NCBI GenBank assembly: GCA_036365145.1
Contig: JAEOAD010000005.1
Location: 6,119,001-6,183,000 of the forward strand
Source of the DNA: Orientallactaga sibirica
Lineage: Eukaryota; Chordata; Mammalia; Rodentia; Dipodidae
DNA: 64,000 nt
Direction of reading: 5' to 3'
Positions 22,964 through 33,119 of this stretch are shown piece after piece. The position numbers and the translations under genes are program-made. Below the pieces are notes generated by a model. It did not search any database, was not told the origin of the DNA, and saw nothing but the letters and a program-made list of their open reading frames with translations. Position 1 is the stretch's first letter. Each line of letters opens with the position of its first letter.

Positions 22964-23313
22964 TGGTGGTTTGATTCAGGTGTCCCCCATAAACTTCAAG
23001 TGTTCTGAATGCTAGGTTCCCAGCTGATGGCAACTTGGGAATTAATACCTCCTGGAGGCAGAGTATTGTTGGGGGCGGGCTTATGGGTATTATAGCCAGC
23101 TTCCCCTTGCCAGTGTTTGGCACACTCTCCTGTTGCTGTTGTCCACCTTATGTTGACCAGAGAGTGACGTCCACCCTCTGCTCATGCTATCGTTTTCCCT
23201 GCCATCATGGAGCTTCCCCCTCGAGCCTGTAAGCCAAAATAAACCTCTTTTTTTTCCCACAAGCTGCTCTTAGTCGGGTGATTTCTGTCAGCAATGCGAA
23301 CCTGACTGCAACA
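22964..23313 (+). repeat. Left (5') LTR of the MaLR element
   Basis: 350 bp from TGGTGGTTTGATTC to CTGACTGCAACA. AATAAA at 23238-23243 is the likely polyadenylation signal. A donor-like CTGTAAGC lies near 23228. The sense orientation means it could act as a promoter toward FBXL7 exon 2, which is inference. Confidence 0.93.
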
Positions 23314-23319
23314 GTAAAG

Positions 23320-23337
23320 TGGTACCGAGGAGTGGGA
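23320..23337 (+). other. Primer binding site of the MaLR element (tRNA-Leu-like)
   Basis: TGGTACCGAGGAGTGGGA starts 6 bp after the LTR. It matches the complement of a tRNA-Leu 3' end, which I recall as TGGTACCAGGAGTGGG, apart from one extra base. Leu priming is typical of ERVL and MaLR elements. Confidence 0.65.
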
Positions 23338-24475
23338 TTGCTGCTAGACACCTGACTGTGGCTTTGACCTTTTGGAGCTGATTTTCAAGAGGAATGTGGA
23401 AGGATTTGAAATCTTGGCCTAAGACATGCCTTGCAGTGCTGTAAGTACAGCTTAATGGACTATTCTGGTCAGAGCTGAAAGACCTGAATGCAGTAAGAAC
23501 TAACTGTGAGGTTTGGCTTATGAGGGTGAGAAAGAGCTTTACTTGGACTGGGCTAGCAGTTTGTGTGAGAAGCGCCCTGTCCTGAGAAGATGTGCAGGGT
23601 TGCTTTGTGTAAAAATGAACTGGTGTGAGCAGAGGGATATGGCACAGAAAAAATGAAATCTTTGGGTGAACTCTGCCCATTCAGCTGCAATTGAGAGATT
23701 ACAACCTTTGAAATTGGGCCAGCTGACCTGCACTGGGGCAATAGGAAGAATGCAGACTTTTTTGAAGGGGCCTGAAGACTGAAGGAGTGTCCTGTTCTTC
23801 AAAGTCTGATTTATTCCCCCCTGGATTAACAAACTGGCACCCTACCTGGTATTATGGAGTATAACAAATGCAGGAAAGAGAGGGTCATTGAATTTTTAAT
23901 GCGGTCTTGTGTTTTGGAAATGGCCATGGACAGTGTGAAGCAGGTTTGCTGGATGCCTGCATGGAGATCCCATGGGGCCATGAGGATGGACCGTGGGTTG
24001 CAGTGGAGACCCAGTGGAGATGCCAGGACTATGAGATGGCTGCCAAGGAGAGCTGCCGGCCCTGGATGAAGTTTTCCAGGACTGTGAGTAGCCTAGCTGG
24101 AGGGGCGGGATTGGAACTCCAGAGACTTGTTGCTGCTCAGAAGTATCGGACTTGGAGATTTGTCACTGACTAGTTGTTGGATTGGAATTACAGAGTTTGA
24201 CGTTTGCCCTGGTTGTTTAAAATCTTGTATTGGTTAAGTATTTCTTTGTTTTGCCCAATGCCATCCTTTGCAGTGTGAATGTTTTATTCTGTGCCATTAT
24301 GGGTTTTTTGGGGGATTATTTTTGGTATTATGGCTCCGTTAAAAGACCTTGGATTATGGGGATGTATGAACATCATTGGAATTGATAAAAACTATGGGGA
24401 CTTTTAAATTTGCATGAATGCATTACATTTTACATCATGTACTGTTATCAGTTTATGGGGGCCAGGGGCGGAATG
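23338..24475 (+). mobile_element. Internal region of the MaLR element
   Basis: No gag, pol or env reading frame. The short open frames, for example 130 codons antisense at 23288-23680, show no domain. A purine-rich stretch (about 24457-24475) ends in GCGGAATG just before the right LTR and may be the polypurine tract. Confidence 0.75.
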
Positions 24476-24825
24476 TGGTGGTTTGATTCAGGTGTCCCCC
24501 ATAAACTTCAAGTGTTCTGAATGCTAGGTTCCCAGCTGATGGCAACTTGGGAATTAATACCTCCTGGAGGCAGAGTATTGTTGGGGGCGGGCTTATGGGT
24601 ATTATAGCCAGCTTCCCCTTGCCAGTGTTTGGCACACTCTCCTGTTGCTGTTGTCCACCTTATGTTGACCAGAGAGTGATGTCCACCCTCTGCTCATGCT
24701 ATCGTTTTCCCTGCCATCATGGAGCTTCCCCCTCGAGCCTGTAAGCCAAAATAAACCTCTTTTTTTTCCCACAAGCTGCTCTTAGTCGGGTGATTTCTGT
24801 CAGCAATGCGAACCTGACTGCAACA
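24476..24825 (+). repeat. Right (3') LTR of the MaLR element
   Basis: 350 bp, the same as the left LTR apart from T at 24680. AATAAA lies at 24750-24755. The target duplication GAAGGG follows at 24826-24831. Confidence 0.93.
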
Positions 24826-25103
24826 GAAGGGATGTGTGTGATGCGAGGTTCTCCTGCCAGGGCTGCGCTAGCATTGGCCTCTAGCGGCTGATACTTCAGT
24901 TTATTATTAGCTGCTTGGTCATAGACTTAAAGCTACAATCTGGAGGGCTAGAGAGATGGCCTATTGGTTAAGGTACTTGCCTGCAAAGCCTAACGACCTG
25001 GGTTCAATTCCCCAGTACCTTCATAAAGCCAGATGCACAAAGTGGAGTTCATTTGTAGCAGCTGGAGTTCCTGGTGTGCCCATTCTCTGTCTGTCTGTCT
25101 GTC

Positions 25104-25105
<2 letters not shown>

Positions 25106-25159
<54 letters not shown>
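25106..25159 (+). repeat. (TTTC)n microsatellite
   Basis: About 13 uninterrupted TTTC units, preceded by (CTGT)n at 25087-25103, inside a SINE tail. Confidence 0.9.
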
Positions 25160-25384
25160 AAACTTTTTAAAGGTTTTATTTTTATTTATTTATTAGAGAC
25201 AGAGAGAGGTAAAGTGAGAGAGCGAGAGTGAGAATGGGCATACCAGGGCCTCTAGCTACTGCAAACGAACTCCAGATGCATGCACCTCCTTGTGTATCTG
25301 GTTTATGTGAGACCTGAAGAATCAAACCAAGGTCCTTAGGCTTCGCAGGCATGTGCCTTAACTGCTAAGCCATCTCTCCAGCCC
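25160..25384 (-). mobile_element. tRNA-derived SINE (short form) nested in the tail of an opposite copy
   Basis: Complete minus-strand copy from the (ATTT)n tail to CTAAGCCATCTCTCCAGCCC. It inserted into the pyrimidine-rich tail of the SINE that begins at 24942, giving an inverted pair. Confidence 0.9.
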
Positions 25385-25630
25385 TGTCTCTCATCTTTCT
25401 ATCTCCTCTGCTTGCAAATAAGTAAATGAACACATAAATGAATAAATTTAAAAAACACACTACAATCTCTTTCATAGTGCTACCAGAAATAAAAGTTCCA
25501 TTTTCCGCCCCACCTGCCACTCTTTTTATCATCTCCTTGCTTTGAATCTGTATTTGGGGGGGGGCATGGCGGGCATGTGTGTAAATCATAGAGTCCCCAC
25601 CAAAACTCTGGCAGTGATATGCAGAGGGAG

Positions 25631-25740
25631 ATAGGGTGACCAGTGCAAGTGAGAGCAGGGAGGGAGGTAGATAGAGTGACCAGTGCAAGTGAGAGCAGGG
25701 AGGGAGGTAGATAGAGTGACCAGTGCAAGTGAGAGCAGGG
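25631..25740 (+). repeat. Minisatellite A, 40-bp unit, about 2.75 copies
   Basis: Units start at 25631, 25671 and 25711, each beginning ATAG(A/G)GTGACCAGTGC. The copies differ at one base only, so the array is recent. The third copy stops after 30 bp. Confidence 0.95.
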
Positions 25741-25812
25741 AACGGTGAGAATAAGGATGGACAAAAGAAGTATTGGTCTTGAAGGTGAATGAGAGTTGGT
25801 CACTAGTTGGCT

Positions 25813-26075
25813 GAAGGGGAGGATCAGGTGGAAGGTTCGGGGGTGACTCTTGCCCTGAAGGGGAGGATCAGGTGGAAGGTTCGGGGGTGACTGTTGCCCT
25901 GAAGGGGAGGATCAGGTGGAAGGTTCGGGGGTGACTGTTGTCCTGAAGGGGAGGATCAGATGGAAGGTCGGGGGTGACTGTTGCCCTGAAGGGGAGGATC
26001 AGGTGGAAGGTTCGGGGGTGACTGTTGCCCTGAAGGGGAGGATCAGATGGAAGTTTCGGGGGTGACTCTTGCCCT
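25813..26075 (+). repeat. Minisatellite B, 44-bp unit, six copies
   Basis: Units start at 25813, 25857, 25901, 25945, 25988 and 26032, each beginning GAAGGGGAGGATCAG. One unit is 43 bp, and a few substitutions mark the others (CTCTTG against CTGTTG, GATGG against GGTGG). The array is G-rich on the plus strand. Confidence 0.95.
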
Positions 26076-26144
26076 GGTTTGGTTGTTGAGGGCAGGGAAG
26101 CTCACCAGGCCTTTCATCCCCACCCCCTTAGAAAGACTCGCACT

Positions 26145-26350
26145 GGGCTGGAGAGATGGCTTAGCAGTTAAGGCGCATGCCTGCGAAGCCTAAGGGTCCC
26201 GGTTCAATTCTCCAGGTCCCACGTAAGCCAGATGTATATGGTGGCACATGCATCTGGAGTTCGTTTGCAGTGGCTGGAGGCCCTGGTGTGCCCATTCTCT
26301 CTCTCTCTCTCCTTCAATCTGTCTCTAATAAATAAATTAAAAAAAAGAAA
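26145..26350 (+). mobile_element. tRNA-derived SINE (short form), near-consensus
   Basis: GGGCTGGAGAGATGGCTTAG head, A box at 26157 and B box GGTTCAATTCTCC. It ends in (CT)n and (AAAT)n. Duplications GAAAGACTCGCACT (26131-26144) and GAAAGACTAGCACT (26351-26364) differ by one base. Confidence 0.94.
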
Positions 26351-26411
26351 GAAAGACTAGCACTGATTTTTTTTTTTTCAGGGACTGATAAGCTTGTTCA
26401 TCTAAGTCATT

Positions 26412-26671
26412 TTTTTTCTAAATTTACCTATCCATAACCATTTTAATTTTATTTTGTTTATTTTTATTTATTTATTTGAGAGCTACAGACAGAGAAAGAG
26501 GCAGATAGATAGAGAATGGGCACGCCAGGGCCTCCAGCTACTGCAAACAAACTCCAGCTGCATGCACCCCTCCAGCATCTGGCTTATGTGGGTCCTGGGG
26601 AACTGAGCCTCGAACTGGGGTCCTTAGGCTTCACAGGCAAGCATTTAACTGTTAAGCCATCTCTCCAGCCC
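26412..26671 (-). mobile_element. tRNA-derived SINE (short form)
   Basis: Minus-strand copy with (ATTT)n and a GA-rich tail. It ends GTTAAGCCATCTCTCCAGCC. The duplication CTAAGTCATT lies at 26402-26411 and 26672-26681. Confidence 0.92.
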
Positions 26672-26684
26672 CTAAGTCATTCTT

Positions 26685-28050
26685 TCCCTTGTTGATCTAG
26701 TTCTTCCATGAGACTTTATGGAGCTCTTGCCATGTGTCAGCACAGTTGCTTGGTCCACGCAGGAGGGCAGTGCGGGATCAATGGGAATGTGTCTGTAGCA
26801 GCCCAGAGTCAGGCTGTGCTGGAGGGCGCTGGGCTGGGGAGCTGTTACCTAAGCCGCCTGAGAGTCAGAAAACATCACGTAGCATCTGAGGCCTGTTGGC
26901 TCACAAGACAAGTGGCTTCATCCAGGGTCTCGTTTGTACTGAGACTCAAGTGCTCTCCTCATTCTACTTCGGAAGTTTTCCTGACTTGGGATAGTAAGTT
27001 GAAGGATTGGCTCTGAATAATTTATGCCAGAAACTTAGAAGAGTGAGATTAAAAATGTCACATTTCATTTTCAGAACGGGAAGTTCCTCCTGTAGTTACA
27101 AGTTGTCGCACTTGAGTCTGTGTTGGGTTCTGTTTTCTTCTGGAGAATCCCTGCAGGTTCGCCCTAGGTGGAAGAAAGTTAGAGTGTGGTGTGTCTGTGA
27201 GGTGTTCCTTTGTGAGTGCAGATTTCGTGAAAAATCTTCCAGCAGTCCAAGTTACAGTTTTCTTAGAGCAAATGTAGACATTCCTGGCAGGCAGAAGAAT
27301 CGTGTGTTGATATCTTATGTTACTGGGTATCATTATGACTGGTCATTTCTGGTAATTTCCTGTGCCGTTTCATAATTAAGGGATTGTCCATTGGTTCTGA
27401 GGTTAGTGGGGGGGGGGTTTCCATTGTTTGAACATCCTCATTTCAATGGGAAATACACTTGTACTTTGATTGTGTCGGGCGTTGTGTATGTGCACTTGAC
27501 TGTTGCTATTTCCAAGACTGAATTACCTCTCAGATTCACTTTGCATGATTTTAGTATGTTATGTAATACTTGATGCTATAAAAATGGAGAGACAGCTGAA
27601 TTAAGAAGTTGTACAAAATCACAAAAAAAGTTTCCTAAAAGGTAATCGTTACTTTACTTTAACCAAGAGCCAACATGACTGTGTTTGGCGTTATGCTCCC
27701 CCCACCCCCCATAAGAAACCCCTCCTATAAGAAATTCTAGAAACATAATCGACTAAAGGGTCATTTACTTCTTTGCACATACGTATGGGACCTGGCCTGC
27801 AAGGACATGTGTTATGTTCCTATTGACATCGTAGGAACCTGTTTGAAAACTCGACACGACTCTAGAAATGGTTCAGTGTATGCATTTAGTCTGCTGCTCC
27901 CGTTCTGACTGACAGCAAGCCCAGGTCTCCAATGCTTGAAGCAACTTATGAAAAACCCTCGTGAGGGACAGTGGTGAATGTGGTTAAGAGCAGGGACTTC
28001 CTAGGTGTCATTTGCTCATTGTCTGAGATTGTGTATGTTACGAACCCTCT
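26685..28050 (+). other. Intron 1, no recognised element
   Basis: Unique-looking sequence with a run of ten Gs near 27409. Open frames at 26708-27375 have no recognisable product. Confidence 0.4.
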
Positions 28051-28054
28051 TGCA

Positions 28055-28440
28055 CTTTATTTTTCTATTATTGACAACTTCCATTATTACAGACAGTAAA
28101 CCATGATAATTCCCTCCCCCACACTTTCCCCTTCACAACTCCACTCTCCCTCATATCCCCTTTCCCCTCAATGAGTCTCTCTTTTATTTTGATGTCATCA
28201 TCTTTTCCTCCTATTATACTGGTCTTGTGTAGGTAGTCTCAGGCACCCCGAGGTCGTGGATATCCAAACTATTTTGTGTGTGGAAGAGCGCATTGTAAGG
28301 AGTCCTACCCTTCTCTTTGGCTCTTAACATTCTTCCTCTCTGTGCCTCACATTTTGCATTTGTAAAGTGGATCCAAGAGCTGTTCTTCCTGGCAGTAGTG
28401 ATCAGGGAGCTGAATTGAGTCAGGGAGAAGAACATACCGC
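28055..28440 (-). mobile_element. LINE-1 3' UTR fragment
   Basis: Reads TATTATTGACAACTTCC, CATATCCCCTTTCCCCTCAA, TGAGTCTCTCTTTTATTTTG and TGATGTCATCATCTTTTCC in the same order as the antisense LINE-1 end at 57157. It is non-coding. Confidence 0.75.
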
Positions 28441-28526
28441 TGACATAACAGACGCTACTTTGTTAATTACTATGATGTACGTTTCCTCAAGCTTAAGCTA
28501 CATCCATGTAGCAATTTATTACTTTG

Positions 28527-28669
28527 TTTTTGGTTTTGTGAGGTAAGGGTCTCACTCTAGCTCAGGCTGACCTGGAATTCACCATGTAGTCTCAGGGTGG
28601 CCTCGAACTCACAGTGATCCTCCTACCTCTGCCTCCTGGGATTAAAGACGTGCACCACCACGCCTGGCT
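28527..28669 (-). mobile_element. B1-like SINE
   Basis: Complete minus-strand copy ending CACCACGCCTGGCT. It is flanked by GCAATTTATTACTTTG (28511-28526) and a copy with one change (28670-28685). A small deletion lies in the CCTCCTGGGATT region. Confidence 0.93.
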
Positions 28670-28700
28670 GCAATTTGTTACTTTGATTCTACTACTTAAT

Positions 28701-28814
28701 TTCTTTTTTTGAGACAGGGACTCATTATGTAGCCCAGGCTGGCTTTGGACTTACAGCCCTCCTTCCTCAGCCTCCTGAGTGTAGGGATGCAGGCATGTAC
28801 CACCATATCCAGCT
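28701..28814 (-). mobile_element. Older B1 SINE
   Basis: GAGACAGGGACTCATTATG, TAGCCCAGGCTGGCTTTGG and CACCATATCCAGCT fit the general rodent B1 rather than this genome's younger type. Confidence 0.75.
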
Positions 28815-29494
28815 AATATTGCTGCTTTCTTGATGTTGTGTGCAAAACAACAGCTGGACGATTGCACACAATTATTACAGGAATTTGAAGATCAGACTAA
28901 CTAAAAGATGAAAGTGTTAAAACACTCGTGAGAGAGGGTGGAGCCTGGGTGGCATTATTAGTGCCCTGATAGGACAGGATCTTAACAGCCTCTTGCACAG
29001 CCTCCCAGGCTGGGTTAGCACTGAATGGGGCGTGGTTATTGTAGCTGAGTGCTGCACAGTGTGAGTGAAGAGCTCACGCTTGTATTCCAGCCCTGGATCT
29101 GTTCCTCTCCATCACGAATCTGAGAGGTGTTTATAAACCACCATTTCAGATACTTTCACTCTGGGAAATAACAACTTTATCTACTTAGTGCAAGAATGCA
29201 GAACTTGCTCTTTTTGGGTTATATCTTTTGGCTTAAAACTATGCAGACACTTAAGTTCCGTGGCTCTAAGACTTAAAGACTAGTAAGTTGCAATGTTTCT
29301 ATGTTATTGGAAACAGGAGGACGAAGAAAGTCCCAAATACTCATAAAAGCGTATGCCTACACTCTCTGCATGCCCCGAAAGCCCAAAGAGAGCAATGGAA
29401 CCGTGTATATTTCCCCTGCATTTATTGCTTTATGCAGCAAACAACTCTTCAACTTCATGTGAGGCTTTTAACAGGAATTAGAAATACAGTTTTT
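28815..29494 (+). other. Intron 1, no recognised element
   Basis: Unique-looking sequence with no ORF of note. Confidence 0.4.
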
Positions 29495-29815
29495 GGGCTG
29501 GGGGTGGCTTCTTAGATAAAAGCACTTGCTGTGCAAGCTCAGTGTAGTTTGGATTCCCCAGAATCTAAGTACAAACCAGACACAGTAGCACACATCTGTA
29601 AACCCTTTCCTACCGTGGTGAGATGGGAGACAGAGACAGGAGACTCCCTGAAGCCCATCGGCCAACGAGCCTGGCGAGTGAAGCAGTGAACAGCAAGATC
29701 CCTGCGTCCAACAAAGTGGAAGTCGAGGACTGACGTCCGAGTAGATACACACGCCTGCACCCCCACACAGAAGCACACACAGATGCACACACATCATGCA
29801 CACAAATACAACCAC
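29495..29815 (+). mobile_element. B4-type composite SINE (old)
   Basis: A tRNA-like head (GGGCTGGGGGTGGCTTC, TTTGGATTCCCC), a B1-like middle and an (AC)-rich end, in B4 order. Confidence 0.65.
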
Positions 29816-32465
29816 AAAGAAGATTTGGGAACAACAACTGTTTTCGTTGCTATTAAAGTTTCCAGAAATGGAGACTCCAGGGTATATTGGTTGAGACCAC
29901 TAATAAACCCACCCTGGGACAGAGCCCATGTAAATTTTATGTGTGTCAATGCAAGTCCCTCATGCCTAGATAAGGATTTTAGCGAATATATTTAAGATTT
30001 TGGACATTGCTTTTTTAAAAATTTGATTGGCTCCCACGTTCCTGTTTTATTACCCTCCTGCTCTAGTCGGCCTCTCCTGTCCTTCCCTTGCCCTCTTCTG
30101 GAGTCCCCCTTCTCTTCTGCCCTCCTTCCCCTCCCATCCCAGCACTGCCCACCCCTTCATCTTCTGTCTATCCGTCTCACTGTGAAGTTTGCCTTTCACC
30201 GTGACTTCTGGGCAGTCTGCCCGGTTTGGATGATCTGTTTCTCATAATTATATTCGGAGCCTCCATTCCATGTTTTGGGTTGATAATTCCAGTGGCATTC
30301 CTCCCCTTCCCCACACACGTGCTCTTCTAGAATTTTCTAATGTTTTCAAGTGTAAATGCAAATGGCCTCTCCAAAGTGGAGCTGTACAAAATGAACATTC
30401 AGAGTTCTCAAATAGTTCCTGTCCCTAAGAGGGTTTACGTGCCTCAGTATTCTGTGTGGTAGAATAGGAACATGCTATCTTATTAGACAAACTTTGCTAA
30501 CTACATTGCATTTCACTATTGAACAGAAGTACTTTGCTGAGTTTGTTTTAAAGAAGATAAATATATTGATGATGGTATAAAAGAATTTTAAACATCCTTC
30601 ATGTTGAAATGTGAACTACTGTCACCTTTACAATGCCAGCTCTACCTTGTATAGTTCTTACTAGCCTTGAATCTGTTTCTACTTTGAGAAAGTTCTGGTT
30701 TGAGGACGTTCATTACTCTGTGGCATGCTGGCAAAAACTCAAGCTTGAAAATATAGGCCAGTCTATGATAATAATGGTTCTTCCTATTCATTGCATATTC
30801 ATAATTTTAAATATTCTAGACACTGCACTGATCAGTACAGGAGCAACTAAAACCCACTGCTTTTAAATTTAAGTTAGGTACAGTCAATGACATTGAAACG
30901 AAGCTGCTTTAATAAGACACTAAAAATAAAGTTAAAGAAGGCATGAAACAAATTCATGTACTGGCCAGGAGACAAACCATCCCGATTTCATGTGTGGATC
31001 TTTTCTGTTAGTCACACAGGGACTCTGGTTCCTTCTGTCTTTTTGGTCCACTGCCCCTCTTGATGTCATCTGCACATCTGCGTTCCAGTTTACAGGAAGA
31101 ACAAAACTTATCTATATAGACATCACTTCCCTTCATATCCTTTAGCTCCAAATGGAATCTGGTGTCTGTCCCCATCTGGAAGTGAGGCTGAGAAATGTGG
31201 CCTTTTGCTTGGGGCAGGTAGACAGTTTACACTCTTCCTGTGGGAGTTGGGGGAAAACACCTTACCATATATGAGCTAATGCTTAATATATAGATAGGGT
31301 GTTTTAGTTGACAGGTTATGGACCACAGTTAATTTGAATATTCATAGAGGTTAGATAGGGGTTAATTTAGGTAGTACCTGCCTCTCCGCTTTCATCGTTT
31401 CGCCAGCTAATTAGTGATGGACACAAAACTCTTCTGAACTGTAGTAGAAAACTTTACAAAGGGACCTACTCATCTACGCACCAATCAGAACTCTCTCTCT
31501 CTCCCTCCCTCCCTCCCTCCCTCTCTGTCTTTCTCTCTTGGTGACTATGTATATAGAGCTTGGTTTGATGGAACTGTGGGGCTCTGACTCCTGCTTAACT
31601 TTCTACATTAGATAGATTTGGGGACTGAAGACACAGCAGACAGTCTTGCTACATAGAGGATGTCTCACGAAGGCAGCCCAATGATAGAGTAGATTTTATG
31701 GTCCATTTGGAGTGGTAAATGACATTTTCTTCTTGGGAGGCTGACGGCTCGTTCCTGTAATGAACAGATAAGTCTCTTCAAGAGAAACTGAGGACATTCT
31801 TTTCAAATTAGCACCATTCTATTTTATGCTTCTTCTTCTCTTTTGAATCAAAATGGTGACCATCTTTGGGCATTTGTGTGTAATTTCTTGGCTACATGCT
31901 GCTGCCCCCTCCCTCTCTTAATTCAAAGCCAGCACAACCAGAACGTACTGGGACATGCTTGACAGAGCTCGAGAGATTAGCCTCGGGTAGAGCTTGGAGC
32001 AGTGAGGGATGCAATTGCATTAATAGGTGTGGTTCAGTAAGCCCCCTCGTTTTCTCTTTGTTACTAACACATTGAATTTTCTCTTTCCGCAAATTATGTT
32101 AGACGCTGCCTGATTATCACAGGAGATTAAAGGATGACATAGGTAACCAATAGCTTGACGACATGAATCTTTCTAGAGCTACGTGCGCGTTATAACCCAC
32201 ATCCTGTCACAGAAGGAAGGAGCAAGGAACAGCTCCCACCTGTGGAAAGGGAAAATGCTTGGGTGAAATGAGTGAGGGCACCTTGGTGATGGCACAGCTC
32301 CCAGAACCTGTCGTGTTCACCATCTACTTCACAGTGTCCATTTCCCAGGATGTTCACAGAAACTTCATTCCATAATGTTAGCCTATAATTGCTGGGTCTG
32401 AATACTAGCTTAGTATTTTATAAACTGTATGACTTTTTGCTAGAGAATAATAACCTTCTTTTGCT
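29816..32465 (+). other. Intron 1, few recognised elements
   Basis: A pyrimidine-rich stretch at 30050-30180 may be an old LINE-1 3' end. A (CTCT)/(CCCT) tract lies at 31493-31540. The rest is unique-looking. Confidence 0.35.
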
Positions 32466-32480
32466 TCAATTCCCTCATCT

Positions 32481-32638
32481 GGTTTTTATTTATTTAATAT
32501 TTGTGGTAGGATCTCACTCTAGCATAGGCTGACCTGGAATTCACTATGTCATCTCAGGCTGGCCACGAACTCACGGCGATCCTCCTACCTCTGCCTCCCA
32601 AGTGCTGGTATTAAAGGTTTGCACCACCATGCCAGGCC
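32481..32638 (-). mobile_element. B1-like SINE
   Basis: Minus-strand copy ending CACCACCATGCCAGGCC. The imperfect duplication TTCCCTCATCT / TTCCCCCATCT flanks it. Confidence 0.9.
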
Positions 32639-32719
32639 AGTTCCCCCATCTTTGAAGTGATAAGCATGTCTAGTTTACTTATGGTGAGATTTTTTTAAAA
32701 TTAATTTTTAAAAACAAAC

Positions 32720-33110
32720 TGGCATGCATATGTATACTATACATGGCATGTTGTATGTGTATCATGTATGTATGTATGCAATGCATATGCTCCTACACAT
32801 GAAAAAGAAAACGGAAGCTCAGAGGCCGGAGGAGAACCCTGGGTGCCTTTCTCGATTACGTTCATGTTGTTTCTTTGAGATGCATGAACTTTCTCATTGA
32901 ACTTGGAGCTTCCGTTTTCTTTTTCAGTCAGTTTGGCTGACCAATGAGCCTCAGCATCTCTCTTGGCTGTGTCTCCCACAGGACAGAGGTTATAGGTGTA
33001 GTGGACACACCCAGCTTTTTAGGTGGGTGCATCTCAGGACCTCTTAAGCCTGAATGTTTATGTGGCAAGCACTGTTACCCACTGAGCCATTCCCCCTACC
33101 CAGAGCTTTT
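32720..33110 (-). mobile_element. B4-type composite SINE (old) containing an inverted repeat
   Basis: It runs from a CATGTATGTATG-rich start to GCAAGCACTGTTACCCACTG and AGCCATTCCCCC, the reverse of a tRNA-like head. A perfect 20-bp inverted repeat lies within it (separate entry). Confidence 0.5.
32801..32925. repeat. Perfect 20-bp inverted repeat with an 85-bp spacer
   Basis: The 20 bases at 32801-32820 (GAAAAAGAAAACGGAAGCTC) are the exact reverse complement of 32906-32925. Neither arm extends usefully. The spacer has no ORF. Confidence 0.9.
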
Positions 33111-33119
33111 CTTATTTTC

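Larger units (their letters stand above)
22963..24825 (+). mobile_element. Complete non-autonomous MaLR-type LTR retrotransposon, very young
   Basis: Two direct 350-bp LTRs (22964-23313 and 24476-24825) enclose 1162 bp. By eye the LTRs differ at one site, CG at 23168 against TG at 24680. GAAGGG flanks it at 22957-22962 and 24826-24831, although one extra G at the left edge leaves the exact boundary open by a base. Each LTR starts TG and ends CA and has AATAAA at offset 274. A tRNA-Leu-like primer site follows the left LTR. The interior has no long ORF, as usual for mammalian apparent LTR retrotransposons (ERVL-MaLR), which are moved by proteins of other elements. The family resembles rodent ORR1/MT but may be lineage-specific. 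Confidence 0.93.
24942..25459 (+). mobile_element. tRNA-derived SINE, plus orientation, tail split by a second copy
   Basis: The head GGGCTAGAGAGATGGCC at 24945 has recognisable A and B boxes. The tail is (CTGT)n and (TTTC)n to 25159, resumes after the nested copy at about 25385, and ends AAAAAACACA. The duplication CTACAATCT at 24933-24941 and 25460-25468 encloses the whole composite. Confidence 0.88.

Noticed and set aside
23288..23680. 130-codon antisense frame in the MaLR internal region
   Set aside because: It crosses the LTR boundary, matches no retroviral domain and MaLR elements do not code.
24945..25020. Functional tRNA gene (A and B boxes in SINE heads)
   Set aside because: The promoter boxes are present in all copies of this SINE, but no cloverleaf with acceptor stem forms; they are retroposed copies.
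25631..26075. Regularly spaced repeats resembling a CRISPR array
   Set aside because: They are head-to-tail minisatellites without unique spacers, in a mammalian intron.
26708..27375. Two adjacent frames of 102 and 122 codons
   Set aside because: No recognisable protein, no splice or conservation evidence; lengths are expected by chance in this much sequence.
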